NCBI RefSeq assembly: GCF_031987975.1
Contig: NZ_DALZYX010000007.1
Location: 62,001 to 126,000 of the forward strand
From: Pseudescherichia sp031987975
GTDB taxonomy: Bacteria > Pseudomonadota > Gammaproteobacteria > Enterobacterales > Enterobacteriaceae
Length of the DNA stretch: 64,000 bases
Reading direction: 5' to 3'
Position 1 is the first letter of the stretch. Every line of letters starts with the position of its first letter. The notes below the pieces were generated by a model. That model was not told the DNA's origin, did no database searches, and worked only from the letters and a program-made list of their open reading frames with translations. Position numbers and translations under genes: made by a program. Positions 15,944-25,520 of this stretch are shown piece by piece.

Positions 15944-17511
15944 CCGATCACAGCCATGAGAACTGGCGTCCCGCCAGTAACCCGTGGGCGGTGGCGATTG
16001 TCGTCACCCTCGCGGTGTTTATGGAGATCCTCGATACCACCATCATCAACGTGGCGCTGCCCCACGTCGCCGGTTCGCTCTCGGCCAGCTATAGCGAATC
16101 CACCTGGGTGCTCACCAGCTACCTGGTGGCGAACGGCATCGTGCTGCCCATCTCGGCCTTCCTGAGCCGCGTCTTTGGCCGCAAGCGCTTCTTCCTCATC
16201 TGCATCGTGATGTTTACCGTCTGTTCGTTCCTGTGCGGTATCGCCACCGAGCTGTGGGAGATCATCCTGTTCCGCATCCTGCAGGGCTTTTTTGGCGGCG
16301 GACTACAGCCAACCCAGCAGTCGGTGCTGCTGGACTACTTTAAGCCGGAGGATCGCGGCAAGGCCTTTGGCCTCTCGTCAATTGCGATCATCGTTGCTCC
16401 GGTGCTCGGGCCAACTCTTGGGGGCTGGATCACCGACAACTACTCCTGGCGCTGGGTCTTCTTTATCAACATCCCGGTGGGGATCGTCACGGTGCTGGCT
16501 ATCTACCAGCTGCTGGAAGATCCGCCCTGGGAGCGCAAATCGGAAGAGAAGCTGACCATCGACTGGACCGGCATCGGGCTGATTGCGCTGGGGCTGGGCT
16601 GTTTGCAGGTAATGCTGGATCGTGGCGAGGACGACGACTGGTTCGCCTCTAACTTTATCCGCACCTTTGCCGTGTTGACCCTGATTGGCATTATCGGCGC
16701 CATCTACTGGCTGATGTACGCTAAAAAGCCGGTGGTGGATCTGCACTGCATGAAGGATAAAAACTTTGCCGTCTCCAGCCTGCTGATGGCCGGAATGGCA
16801 ATGATCCTCTACGGCAGCTCGGTGGTGATCCCCCAGCTGGCGCAGCAGGATCTTGGCTATACCGCGACCTGGTCCGGGCTGGTGCTCTCACCGGGGGCGG
16901 TGCTGATCGTACTCACGATCCCGCTGGTGCTGAAGCTGATGCCGGTGGTGCAGACCCGGTGGATCATCGCCTTCGGCTTTACCTGCCTGGCGGTGGCCTT
17001 CTTCTGGTCGCGCAACCTGACTCCGGACGTAGATTTCGAAACCCTGGTGCTGTTCCGTAGCGCCCAGTCGATTGGTCTCGGCTTCCTCTTTGTGCCGCTC
17101 ACCACCATCGCCTTTGTCACTATTCCGCGCCAGCTCAACGCCGACGCCGCGGCGCTGTTTACCATGTTCCGTAACGTTGCCGGATCGATCGGTATTTCGC
17201 TCTCCACCGCCGCCATTACCGAACGCGCCCAGGTACACAGCGCCTATTTGAGCGCTCACACCACGCCTTTTAGCGAGCAGTTCCAGCTGGCGGTGCGCGA
17301 GACGGCCCAGGCGATCCGCAACTTCACCACGCTGTCGGGGGATCCCCTCGGACTGGCAACCGGGCAGATGTACCGAACCATGATCGAGCAGTCGCGCTTT
17401 CTCGCCTACGTTGACGTCTTTACTCTGCTCAGCGTCGTGGCGTTTTTACTGATTCCGTTTTGTCTTCTGCTTTCGCCGATCAAGAGCGAAGGCAGCGCAG
17501 GAGCACATTAA
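15940..17511 (+). CDS. DHA2-family (EmrB-like) MFS multidrug exporter
   Basis: 523-residue, 14-helix proton-driven drug exporter of the DHA2 branch. Visible motifs are LDTTIINVALPHVAGSL (motif D1), FLSRVFGRKRFFLI (motif A), and WRWVFFINIPVG after motif C (GPTLGGWI). It forms the inner-membrane part of a tripartite pump with the adaptor before it and the outer-membrane channel after it. It starts within the adaptor stop codon (ATGA) and is followed by one base before the next ATG, so all three genes are one operon. Substrates cannot be inferred; EmrB relatives move uncouplers, bile salts and hydrophobic antibiotics. Confidence 0.92.
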   Translation: MTDHSHENWRPASNPWAVAIVVTLAVFMEILDTTIINVALPHVAGSLSASYSESTWVLTSYLVANGIVLPISAFLSRVFGRKRFFLICIVMFTVCSFLCGIATELWEIILFRILQGFFGGGLQPTQQSVLLDYFKPEDRGKAFGLSSIAIIVAPVLGPTLGGWITDNYSWRWVFFINIPVGIVTVLAIYQLLEDPPWERKSEEKLTIDWTGIGLIALGLGCLQVMLDRGEDDDWFASNFIRTFAVLTLIGIIGAIYWLMYAKKPVVDLHCMKDKNFAVSSLLMAGMAMILYGSSVVIPQLAQQDLGYTATWSGLVLSPGAVLIVLTIPLVLKLMPVVQTRWIIAFGFTCLAVAFFWSRNLTPDVDFETLVLFRSAQSIGLGFLFVPLTTIAFVTIPRQLNADAAALFTMFRNVAGSIGISLSTAAITERAQVHSAYLSAHTTPFSEQFQLAVRETAQAIRNFTTLSGDPLGLATGQMYRTMIEQSRFLAYVDVFTLLSVVAFLLIPFCLLLSPIKSEGSAGAH

Positions 17512-17512
17512 C

Positions 17513-19039
17513 ATGCACAGGATACATACCCCGACGCTGTCGTTACTTACCCTGCTGCTGGCAGGCTGCGCCGTGGGGCCGGACTACCAGCAGCCCGTGC
17601 CGCCTGCGGTGAGCCACTGGAACGACGCCGGGGATAAAACCGTGCCGTCGCAAACCTCAACCCAGGCGGTTAATCCGCGCTGGTGGACCAGCTTCAACTC
17701 GCCGCAGCTCAACAGCCTGATCGAGCGGGCGATCGCCGGGAACCTCTCCCTGCAACAGACCGTGCTGCGTATTGCCGGGGCACGTGAGCAGATCAACCAG
17801 GCGGGCGGTGCCTTCCTGCCAGCTGTCAACGGCAATCTCCAGGCCACCCGGCAGCAGCTGGGGCTTGAGGGAGAGCTGAAGGCGCACGACGTCTACGGTC
17901 AGCTACAGGATGCCGATCCTGAGGTGCGTAACGCCCTGGGGGTACTTACCCAGCCGGTAAACCTCTACCAGGGCAGCTTTGATGCCCAGTGGGAGCTGGA
18001 TCTGTGGGGCAAAGTACGTCGTCAGGTTGAGGCGGCTAACGCCCAGCAGCAGGCGGCTATTGAGCAGCGCAACGACGCCCTGGTGTCGCTGGAGGCGGAG
18101 GTGGCTCGGGCGTGGCTCCAGCTGCGTGGGGCGCAGAGCATCCTCGCGACTATGAACACCCAGATCGAAACCGCCAGAGAGACCCTGAGCCTGACCGAGA
18201 GTCGCCAACGCGGTGGATTATCGCCGCAGCTGGACGTGGAGAACGCCCGGGCACAGCTGGGTAGCCTGGAGGCGCAGCTGCCGCAGTACCAGGCCCAGGA
18301 GCAGCAGGCGATGAACGCTCTGGCGATCCTGATCGGCAAGCCTCCGGGTGCGCTGAATGCGGAGCTACGGTCGGTGCAGCCCCTGCCGAAGCTGCCGGAT
18401 ATCATCCAGACCGGGATCCCATCAACGCTGGCCCGCCGCCGTCCGGACGTACGTGAAGCGGAGGCTAACCTGCATGCCGCCACCGCGCAGATTGGCGTTT
18501 CGGTGGCCCAGCTCTTCCCGAGCCTGACCCTGAGCGGCCAGTTTGGCCTGCGCAACAGCGAAACCGACTGGCTGACCGACTGGAGCAGTCACTTCTACAG
18601 CTTCGGGCCGCAGGTTTCAATTCCTATCTTCCAGGGCGGACGGCTGGTCTCCAGCGTCAAGCTGGCGCGGGCGCAGCAGGGTGCAGCGGCGCTCAACTAT
18701 CGCCAGACGGTACTCAGCGCGCTGGGCGACGTGGAGAACGCTCTGGTCAGCTACCGCACCGATCAGCAGCGTGAGGCCGGGTTGAGCAAAACCATTGAGG
18801 CGTTACAGAGCGCCTTCGATCTCGCCAGCGATAGCTACCGTCAGGGGATCGCCACCTTTATCGATGTGCTTGATGCCCAGCGCCAGCTGGCCCAGGCTGA
18901 ACAGCAGCGCGCCCAGGCGCGGGTGCAGAGCAGCCTCGATTTGGTGGCGCTCTACAAGGCGCTGGGGGGCGGTTGGGAGCCATACCAGACCGTGCAGCTG
19001 CCGGAATACCCGGTCTTTGGCGAAGCGGCGCGAGGATAA
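17513..19039 (+). CDS. NodT/OprM-type outer-membrane efflux lipoprotein
   Basis: 508-residue TolC-superfamily channel. The signal peptide ends in the lipobox LLAGC (Cys about 19), so the mature protein is lipid-anchored; CAVGPDYQQP is the standard NodT start. Two repeats of long helices rich in Ala and Gln follow (first around YQGSFDAQWELDLWGKVR, second around FGPQVSIPIFQGGRLVSSV). It supplies the outer-membrane exit for the upstream adaptor and DHA2 pump, so this operon need not rely on TolC. One base separates it from the pump gene. Confidence 0.92.
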   Translation: MHRIHTPTLSLLTLLLAGCAVGPDYQQPVPPAVSHWNDAGDKTVPSQTSTQAVNPRWWTSFNSPQLNSLIERAIAGNLSLQQTVLRIAGAREQINQAGGAFLPAVNGNLQATRQQLGLEGELKAHDVYGQLQDADPEVRNALGVLTQPVNLYQGSFDAQWELDLWGKVRRQVEAANAQQQAAIEQRNDALVSLEAEVARAWLQLRGAQSILATMNTQIETARETLSLTESRQRGGLSPQLDVENARAQLGSLEAQLPQYQAQEQQAMNALAILIGKPPGALNAELRSVQPLPKLPDIIQTGIPSTLARRRPDVREAEANLHAATAQIGVSVAQLFPSLTLSGQFGLRNSETDWLTDWSSHFYSFGPQVSIPIFQGGRLVSSVKLARAQQGAAALNYRQTVLSALGDVENALVSYRTDQQREAGLSKTIEALQSAFDLASDSYRQGIATFIDVLDAQRQLAQAEQQRAQARVQSSLDLVALYKALGGGWEPYQTVQLPEYPVFGEAARG

Positions 19040-19142
19040 AGTTCAGAGGATTGGGCAAGAAACGCGCAGGATCCTCACATTCGCGATCCGGCGCGTGGGA
19101 GTATAACTACTGAACACTCACTGACACCCTAAGGAGCGTTCT

Positions 19143-20183
19143 ATGCGTTATCAAAAACTTGGCAATACCGGTCTCTTTGTCTCCGAGCTGTGCCTGGGCA
19201 CCATGACCTTCGGCGGCGAAGGTGGGATGTGGGGCAAGATTGGTCAGCTGCGGCAGAATGAGGCTGAGCAGCTGGTGGGCGACGCCCTGGCGGCGGGCAT
19301 CAACTTTATCGATACCGCCAACGTCTACTCGGAAGGGCGCTCGGAGGAGATCACCGGCCAGGCGCTGAAAAATCTCAAGATCCCGCGTGAGGACGTGGTG
19401 ATAGCGACCAAGGTATTCGGCGAAACCGGCACCGGCGGGGTCAACTCGCGCGGCAGCTCCCGCTATCACATCATCGGCAGCGTCAAGGAGAGCCTGCGCC
19501 GCCTCCAGCTGGATCATATCGACCTCTACCAGCTCCACGGCTTCGATCCGGCAACGCCGATTGAGGAGACGCTCTACGCTCTGGATAACCTGGTTCAGCA
19601 CGGTCACGTCCGCTATATCGGCGTCTCCAACTGGGCGGCGTGGCAGATCATGAAGGCGCTGGGCATCTCCGAGCGTTTGGGGCTGGCCCGCTTCGCTTCC
19701 TTGCAGGCTTACTACACCATCGCCGGGCGCGATCTTGAGCGTGAGCTGGTTCCGATGCTGCAAAGCGAAGGGGTGGGGCTGATGGTCTGGAGCCCGCTGG
19801 CGGGCGGCCTGCTGAGCGGCAAGTATGACCGCAGCGGCAGCGGGGAAGAGGGCGGCCGCCGACTGGCGTTTGACTTCCCACCGGTAGAGAAAGAGCGTGC
19901 CTTCGACTGCGTGGACGTCATGCGTAATATTGCCGACAGTAAAGGCGTGTCGGTGGCGCAGATCGCCCTGGCGTGGCTGCTGCATCAGCCAGTGGTAAGC
20001 AGCGTTATCATCGGTGCAAAACGCCCGGATCAGCTGGCGGATAACATCGCCGCGACGGAGATTCGCCTGAGCGAAGAGGAGCTGAAACAGCTTGATGCGG
20101 TCAGCGCGCTGCCGCGGGAGTATCCAGGCTGGATGCTGGAGCGGCAGGGGGAATATCGCCGTAGTCAGCTGGCACAGCAGTAA
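19143..20183 (+). CDS. Aldo/keto reductase
   Basis: 346-residue NAD(P)H-dependent oxidoreductase with a TIM-barrel fold. The catalytic tetrad is visible: Asp of INFIDTANVYSEG, Tyr of the same motif, Lys of VIATKVFGE and His of LYQLHGFDP; the cofactor-binding GVSNWAAW and SSVIIGAKRPDQLADN segments are intact. It resembles the YajO/IolS-like AKR group that reduces aldehydes and ketones. The ATG follows TAAGGAG at good spacing, and a separate leader of about 100 bp with a TATAAC -10-like element suggests independent transcription from the efflux operon. The physiological substrate is unknown. Confidence 0.88.
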   Translation: MRYQKLGNTGLFVSELCLGTMTFGGEGGMWGKIGQLRQNEAEQLVGDALAAGINFIDTANVYSEGRSEEITGQALKNLKIPREDVVIATKVFGETGTGGVNSRGSSRYHIIGSVKESLRRLQLDHIDLYQLHGFDPATPIEETLYALDNLVQHGHVRYIGVSNWAAWQIMKALGISERLGLARFASLQAYYTIAGRDLERELVPMLQSEGVGLMVWSPLAGGLLSGKYDRSGSGEEGGRRLAFDFPPVEKERAFDCVDVMRNIADSKGVSVAQIALAWLLHQPVVSSVIIGAKRPDQLADNIAATEIRLSEEELKQLDAVSALPREYPGWMLERQGEYRRSQLAQQ

Positions 20184-20190
20184 AACGACA

Positions 20191-20218
20191 AAAAAGCCCG
20201 GCGATTGCCGGGCTTTTT
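20191..20218. terminator. Bidirectional terminator between the reductase gene and ldtB
   Basis: AAAAAGCCCGGC-gatt-GCCGGGCTTTTT, a perfect 12-bp stem with A and T tracts on either side, serving both convergent genes. Confidence 0.95.
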
Positions 20219-20235
20219 ACTGACTTACGAAACTC

Positions 20236-21156
20236 TTAGTTCAGACGAACCGGCATCCCGGAACGGTTCTGAATCGCCTGCTCAACGACGCTCTGGTCGG
20301 CGTCCGGCTGGCTGGTGATGCTCTGTACGCTCTTGGTCAGCGTGATTGGCACAATCTCTTTGCCATCAAACTGCGCTTCGGTGGTGGAGAGCGGGTTGTG
20401 CACCTCGATGTAGCGGCTGCCATCCGGTTCGGTGGTGGCTTTTACCGGCTCATCGATAAACTGAACGCGGGTACCAACTGGTACGTTCTGGAACAGGAAC
20501 TTGATGTCGTCGTTACGCAGACGTACGCAGCCGTGGCTTACGCGCAGGCCGACGCCGAAGTTAGCGTTGGTTCCGTGGATCGCATACAGGCGGCCAATGT
20601 ACAGGGCATAGAGACCCATCGGGTTATCCGGGCCGGCCGGAACAACGGCAGGCAGCGGGTTACCGGCTGCAATATACTCCTGATGCATCTTCGCCGTCGG
20701 CGTCCAGGTCGGACCGGCTTTTTTACGTTCAACTTTAGTGGTCCAGTTGATCGGCGTATCTTTGCCCAGCTGGCCGATACCGATCGGCAGCACGATCACC
20801 GTGTTGGTGCCTTTAGGATAGTAATAGAGGCGCATTTCGGCACTGTTGATCACAATCCCTTCGTGCACGGTGTCCGGCAGGATCAGCTGCTGAGGAATGT
20901 TCATGACGCTGCCGCCCTTCGGCAGGTAAGGATCAATACCTGGGTTAGCTTCCATCAGGTTAGAGAGACCCATCTGGTACTGGGCTGCATAGTACTCCAG
21001 CGGCTGGCTGTTGTTCTCTGGCAGGGTGATGACCTGGTTCTGGCCAATCAGACGGCTACCGTCGGTCGGTAGCGGATAGGTTACAGCAGACGCGGATTTG
21101 CAAAACCCTACTACAGCGAAAGCCGCCGCTAAAATTGTTGTTAATTTCATATTCAT
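20236..21156 (-). CDS. ldtB: L,D-transpeptidase LdtB (Braun lipoprotein-peptidoglycan ligase)
   Basis: 306-residue periplasmic enzyme that attaches Braun lipoprotein to peptidoglycan meso-DAP. A signal peptide (1-24, ...SASA) is followed by a LysM-like region (about 50-95), then the YkuD catalytic domain with H194 (AIHGTN), H208 and the nucleophile C210 (SHGCVRLRN), and a C-terminal extension typical of the ErfK/YbiS group. Length equals E. coli LdtB (YbiS). The ATG at 21156 lacks a strong ribosome-binding site; a second in-frame ATG two codons on is possible. Confidence 0.97.
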   Translation of the reverse strand: MNMKLTTILAAAFAVVGFCKSASAVTYPLPTDGSRLIGQNQVITLPENNSQPLEYYAAQYQMGLSNLMEANPGIDPYLPKGGSVMNIPQQLILPDTVHEGIVINSAEMRLYYYPKGTNTVIVLPIGIGQLGKDTPINWTTKVERKKAGPTWTPTAKMHQEYIAAGNPLPAVVPAGPDNPMGLYALYIGRLYAIHGTNANFGVGLRVSHGCVRLRNDDIKFLFQNVPVGTRVQFIDEPVKATTEPDGSRYIEVHNPLSTTEAQFDGKEIVPITLTKSVQSITSQPDADQSVVEQAIQNRSGMPVRLN

Positions 21157-21330
21157 GGTATGCGAGGTTTCTATGCCACAGGCCGTTTAGTTAAGAATGC
21201 TCAAAAGGATGGGAGCGCATTATATGTGCATTCCCACGCGCATGGAATTGAGATGTGTACGAAATCACATTTTTTTCTCTCACCCTATTGTAGCAACTGT
21301 TCACACCTGCGCGATTTCAATTCGGAATTG

Positions 21331-21339
21331 TGGCATAAT
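21331..21339 (+). promoter_or_regulatory. Likely extended -10 promoter of ybiT
   Basis: TGGCATAAT forms an extended -10 (TG-N-CATAAT) 34 bp upstream of the GTG start of ybiT. No convincing -35 is seen, which extended -10 promoters tolerate. Confidence 0.5.
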
Positions 21340-21372
21340 GCAGAGTTTGTCACACATTTTCAGGATAACACC

Positions 21373-22965
21373 GTGTTAGTTACCAGCAACGTCACCATGC
21401 AGTTTGGCAGTAAGCCGCTGTTTGAAAATATTTCCGTCAAGTTTGGCGGCGGCAATCGTTACGGCCTGATTGGGGCGAACGGTAGCGGAAAATCCACCTT
21501 TATGAAGATCCTCGGCGGCGACCTTGAGCCGACGCTGGGTAACGTCTCCCTCGACCCGAACGAGCGTATCGGTAAGCTGCGCCAGGATCAGTTCGCCTTT
21601 GAAGAGTTCAGCGTGCTTGACACGGTGATCATGGGCCACGCCGAGCTGTGGGAAGTGAAGCAGGAGCGCGATCGCATCTACGGCCTGGCCGAGATGAGTG
21701 AAGAGGACGGCTATAAAGTGGCCGACCTTGAAGTGCTGTACGGCGAGATGGACGGTTACTCCGCCGAGTCCCGTGCGGGCGAGCTGCTGCTCGGCGTCGG
21801 TATCCCGGTAGAGCAGCACTACGGCCCAATGAGCGAAGTCGCTCCCGGCTGGAAGCTGCGTGTGCTGCTGGCCCAGGCGCTGTTCTCCGATCCAGATATC
21901 CTCCTGCTCGATGAACCGACCAACAACCTGGACATCGATACCATTCGCTGGCTGGAGCAGGTGCTAAACGAGCGTAACAGCACCATGATCATCATCTCGC
22001 ATGACCGTCACTTCCTGAACATGGTCTGCACCCATATGGCCGATCTCGACTACGGCGAGCTGCGCGTCTATGCGGGCAACTACGATGAGTACATGACTGC
22101 CGCGACCCAGGCGCGTGAGCGTCTGCTGGCCGACAACGCCAAGAAGAAAGCGCAGATCGCTGACCTGCAATCCTTTGTCAGCCGCTTTAGCGCCAACGCT
22201 TCGAAATCCCGTCAGGCCACCTCCCGCGCCCGCCAGATCGACAAGATCAAGCTGGACGAGGTAAAAGCCTCCAGCCGTCAGAACCCGTTCATTCGCTTTG
22301 AACAGGATAAGAAGCTGTTCCGTAACGCGCTGGAAGTGGAAGCGCTCACTAAAGGCTTCGATAACGGTCCGCTGTTTAAGAACTTCAACCTGCTGCTGGA
22401 AGTGGGCGAAAAGATTGCCATTCTGGGTGCGAACGGCGTGGGTAAAACTACCCTGCTGAAAACTCTGGTAGGCGATCTGGCGCCGGATAACGGCACCGTG
22501 AAATGGTCTGAAAACGCGAAGATTGGTTACTACGCGCAGGATCACGCCGCAGACTTTGATAACGATCTCACCGTCTTCGACTGGATGAGCCAGTGGAAGC
22601 AGGAGGGGGACGATGAGCAGGTGGTGCGTAGCTTCCTGGGCCGTCTGCTCTTTAGTCAGGACGATATCAAAAAGCCAGCGAAGGTACTCTCCGGGGGGGA
22701 GAAGGGGCGTATGCTCTTTGGCAAACTGATGATGCAGAAGCCAAATATCCTCGTCATGGATGAGCCGACCAACCACCTGGATATGGAATCTATCGAGTCG
22801 CTGAACATGGCGCTGGAGATGTACCCGGGTACGCTGGTGTTTGTCTCCCATGACCGTGAGTTCGTTAGCTCGCTGGCAACCCGCGTGATTGAGATCACCC
22901 CTGAGCGCATCGTCGACTTCAGCGGTAACTACGAAGACTACCTGCGCAGCAAGGGTATCGAGTAA
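21373..22965 (+). CDS. ybiT: ABC-F family ATPase YbiT
   Basis: 530-residue soluble twin-ATPase of the ABC-F group, which acts on ribosomes as a translation factor rather than in transport. Each half has Walker A (GANGSGKST; GANGVGKTT), the signature and Walker B (DILLLDEPTNNLD; NILVMDEPTNHLD); between them is the charged helical linker (about 230-310) that reaches the ribosome. The start is GTG 21373 after AGGATA, giving exactly the E. coli length; in-frame sequence further upstream is the ldtB-ybiT promoter region. The stop codon abuts an ERIC repeat. Confidence 0.96.
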   Translation: MLVTSNVTMQFGSKPLFENISVKFGGGNRYGLIGANGSGKSTFMKILGGDLEPTLGNVSLDPNERIGKLRQDQFAFEEFSVLDTVIMGHAELWEVKQERDRIYGLAEMSEEDGYKVADLEVLYGEMDGYSAESRAGELLLGVGIPVEQHYGPMSEVAPGWKLRVLLAQALFSDPDILLLDEPTNNLDIDTIRWLEQVLNERNSTMIIISHDRHFLNMVCTHMADLDYGELRVYAGNYDEYMTAATQARERLLADNAKKKAQIADLQSFVSRFSANASKSRQATSRARQIDKIKLDEVKASSRQNPFIRFEQDKKLFRNALEVEALTKGFDNGPLFKNFNLLLEVGEKIAILGANGVGKTTLLKTLVGDLAPDNGTVKWSENAKIGYYAQDHAADFDNDLTVFDWMSQWKQEGDDEQVVRSFLGRLLFSQDDIKKPAKVLSGGEKGRMLFGKLMMQKPNILVMDEPTNHLDMESIESLNMALEMYPGTLVFVSHDREFVSSLATRVIEITPERIVDFSGNYEDYLRSKGIE

Positions 22966-23090
22966 TTTCCCGTCGTCTTTCGCGCTACAGGTGTGTTGGC
23001 TGCACCTGCTCACCCCGGTCCCTTACCTGTGTAAGCTCCCGGGGATTTACAGGTTTGCTGCCTTCCTGTAACGCGAAATACTTAGGGAAA
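22966..23090. repeat. ERIC (IRU) element downstream of ybiT
   Basis: About 125 bp imperfect palindrome with ends TTTCCC and GGGAAA, an inner pair CGCGCTACAGG / CCTGTAACGCG and the core GTTGGCTGCACCTGCTCACC followed by TTAC..GTAAGCTCC..GGGGATT, all diagnostic of the enterobacterial repetitive intergenic consensus (read on the opposite strand from the usual consensus). It begins at the base after the ybiT stop codon and so forms the 3' UTR of the ybiT mRNA. Confidence 0.88.
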
Positions 23091-23105
23091 TTGGGCTATG
23101 GGAAT

Positions 23106-23132
23106 GCCCGGTGGCGCTGGCGCTTACCGGGC
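23106..23132. repeat. REP-like palindrome
   Basis: GCCCGGTGGCGC...GCTTACCGGGC arms, 10 bp before the convergent glycosidase stop. Together with the ERIC next to it, it fills the spacer between ybiT and the GH31 gene. Confidence 0.7.
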
Positions 23133-23141
23133 AATCTGCGA

Positions 23142-25505
23142 CTACAAAGCCCATTCACTCGTGGCTTCACCGTTCACCCGCAGCGCGCGTTTTTCTCCCG
23201 CCGGTAATATCACCTCCAGTACGTTCCAGGCCGGACGGTAGTCGCCCTGCGCATGCACCTTGAGATCAATGGTGCTGCCTGAGCAGACCATCTCCCACTC
23301 CAGCCACAGCGCATTGCCCTGCCTGTAGCCCCAGCTCTCACCGTCATCTTCAAACAGCAGGCCGTGGCTGGTACCGACACCTTTCAGCGGGAACAGACAC
23401 AGCTTGCGACAATCATCTTTTGCGGCATTGACGTGAGTAATACGCTCGCTGAGCGGCAAACCGGCTCCGGCACGGACTAACAGAGGGAGCTTTTCCAGGG
23501 GGGCATCGCGAACAATCCACTGTCCGCCGGAGAACCATTCGTGGGTATAAAAATCGTACCAGCCGCTCTCATTTGCAGGTAGCCAGAGACGACGCTCCCG
23601 TGCCCCCGGATCGACCACGCTGGCCACCAGAAGATCGCGGCCCAGCAGGAAATCATCACACTCCTCGAAGGTCTGCTCATCGTGCTCGTGATCGAGGAAA
23701 GTCGGACGAAGCATAGGCTCATCGTCAGCGTGTGCCTGCCACAGCAGGGTATAGAGATAGGGCAGCAGACGATAGCGCAACTCAATAGCGCTGCGAATGG
23801 CGGGCGTGACGCCTGGATACATCCACGGCTCATTCACCGTCTGGTCATCATTCCACGAATGGATGGTAAAACGCGGATGCATAACGCCGTTCTGTACCCA
23901 ACGAACAAACAGCTCGGCGTCAGGCTTATCCCCGGAGAACCCTCCTACGTCGTGGCCAACGTTATACAGTCCTGACAGGCTCATCCCCAGCCCCATGCGC
24001 GTGTTGTAGCGCAGCGTCGCCCAGCTGGTGCGGTTGTCACCGCTCCACGTTTGCACATAGCGCTGCATCCCGGCACAGCCAGAGCGGGAGATCAGATAGG
24101 GGCGCAACTCCGGAGCAAAACGCTGCTGCGCTTCCAGCGAGGCGCGCATCATGAGTAGCGGCATGACCGGACGAATATGCTTGATAGCGATCTCGCGGCC
24201 AAAACCATAGCAGCGCGCTTCGCCGTCCCAGATCTCAAATTCATTATTGTCGTTCCAGGTGGAGTCGATACCCATCTCCAGCAGCTGGGTGGTCACACCC
24301 TCCTGCCACCATGCCACGGTCTCCGGATTGGTGAAGTCGAGGTGGGAGCCTTCATCATCCCAGAAGCTTGAGCGCTCTGGCGCACTGGACTCGGAGTCGC
24401 GAACGAAAAGGCCGCGCTCGGCGACTTCGCTGTAGCGAGGATGATCCTGTAACAGGCAGGGCTTAATATTGGCCGCCAGTTTTATTCCCGCATCATGAAA
24501 TGCCTGGCTCATTACCTTCGGCTGCGGCACCTTATCGTAGTTCCAGTTGAAGACGTAGCGCTTACCGTTGATTGAGGTGTAGCCGGAGGAGAGCTGAAAC
24601 GAGTCGCACGGAATGGCATGCTCGGCGCACAGGCGAATAAAATTCAGCAGCTGGTTCTGCGCGTCCGGAGCATCGGTATAGTGCATAGTTGAGCCGCTGT
24701 ATCCCAGGCTCCACTTTGGTCCGAAAAGGGTCTTGCCGGTCAGGCGCACAAACGCTTTGGTCACATCCAACACGCGTTTGCCGGTGAAAATGTAGTAATC
24801 AATATCGCCCGCCTCGGCCTGCCAGCGTCGGTAAGGCGTATGGTAGTTGTCGATTTCATTGCCCAGATCCAGCCAGCAGCTACTCAGATTGTCATAAAAC
24901 AGGCCGTAGCTGATATCACTCCGGCGAGTGATGGTAAACGGAACATGCTTGTAGAGCGGATCGGTACTTGCCGCGTTATAGCCCATGGCGTCCAGGTTAC
25001 GCATTTCGTAGCGCTGACCGGTACGTTGCAGGTTGCCGGCTTTTTCGCCAAGGCCATAGAATCGTTCATCCTTACGACGGTTGAGGTAGTGCGCTACGCC
25101 GTCACCGTGGGCATTCAGCAGGTAGGCGCTGGTTGGGCGGTCGCTGGTAAGATGCTGCCACTCTCCCTCCTCGTTACGGTAGTGCCACTCCAGCCACAAC
25201 GGCTGATGGACGGTCACGCGCAGCTGTTCGCTGGCAATGGTTAGCTGCTCGTCTCGCTGCTCCAGCGTCCACGCGGGCAGGGTGAAACCGCTCAGATCGT
25301 CCCGGGGGCGACCTTCCCACGGTACGTCCTGTGCCGGAGCGATACTCCAGGTTCTCTCCAGCGCCAGCGCGCCCTTGCGTTTAATCAGCACGCGGAACAG
25401 ATCCTGTTCCAGCACGTAGAGGCACAAACTGTGCTGGCCGTCGATTTTTAGCTCCACGTGATGGGCCGACTGCGTGTCAAAAATCCAGTTTTTCAGCGTC
25501 TTCAT
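23142..25505 (-). CDS. Glycoside hydrolase family 31 enzyme (alpha-glucosidase/alpha-xylosidase type)
   Basis: 787-residue cytosolic retaining alpha-glycosidase. An N-terminal beta-sandwich (about 1-260) precedes the TIM barrel; the nucleophile is the first Asp of STWNDNNEFEIWDG and the acid/base is the Asp of WSGDNRTSW, both standard GH31 positions. ISRSGCAGMQRY and NVGHDVGGFSG are further family motifs. There is no signal peptide, so the substrate must be imported, most likely by the MFS carrier encoded 15 bp upstream in the same operon. GH31 enzymes in such cassettes cleave alpha-glucosides, alpha-xylosides or sulfoquinovosides; the sulfoquinovosidase-type Gln-Arg-Trp signature was not recognised. 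Confidence 0.88.
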   Translation of the reverse strand: MKTLKNWIFDTQSAHHVELKIDGQHSLCLYVLEQDLFRVLIKRKGALALERTWSIAPAQDVPWEGRPRDDLSGFTLPAWTLEQRDEQLTIASEQLRVTVHQPLWLEWHYRNEEGEWQHLTSDRPTSAYLLNAHGDGVAHYLNRRKDERFYGLGEKAGNLQRTGQRYEMRNLDAMGYNAASTDPLYKHVPFTITRRSDISYGLFYDNLSSCWLDLGNEIDNYHTPYRRWQAEAGDIDYYIFTGKRVLDVTKAFVRLTGKTLFGPKWSLGYSGSTMHYTDAPDAQNQLLNFIRLCAEHAIPCDSFQLSSGYTSINGKRYVFNWNYDKVPQPKVMSQAFHDAGIKLAANIKPCLLQDHPRYSEVAERGLFVRDSESSAPERSSFWDDEGSHLDFTNPETVAWWQEGVTTQLLEMGIDSTWNDNNEFEIWDGEARCYGFGREIAIKHIRPVMPLLMMRASLEAQQRFAPELRPYLISRSGCAGMQRYVQTWSGDNRTSWATLRYNTRMGLGMSLSGLYNVGHDVGGFSGDKPDAELFVRWVQNGVMHPRFTIHSWNDDQTVNEPWMYPGVTPAIRSAIELRYRLLPYLYTLLWQAHADDEPMLRPTFLDHEHDEQTFEECDDFLLGRDLLVASVVDPGARERRLWLPANESGWYDFYTHEWFSGGQWIVRDAPLEKLPLLVRAGAGLPLSERITHVNAAKDDCRKLCLFPLKGVGTSHGLLFEDDGESWGYRQGNALWLEWEMVCSGSTIDLKVHAQGDYRPAWNVLEVILPAGEKRALRVNGEATSEWAL

Positions 25506-25520
25506 AATTTATATCCACTC

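Noticed and set aside
19107..19985. 292-codon open frame antisense to the aldo/keto reductase
   Set aside because: Shadow of a clear reductase gene; no recognisable motif.
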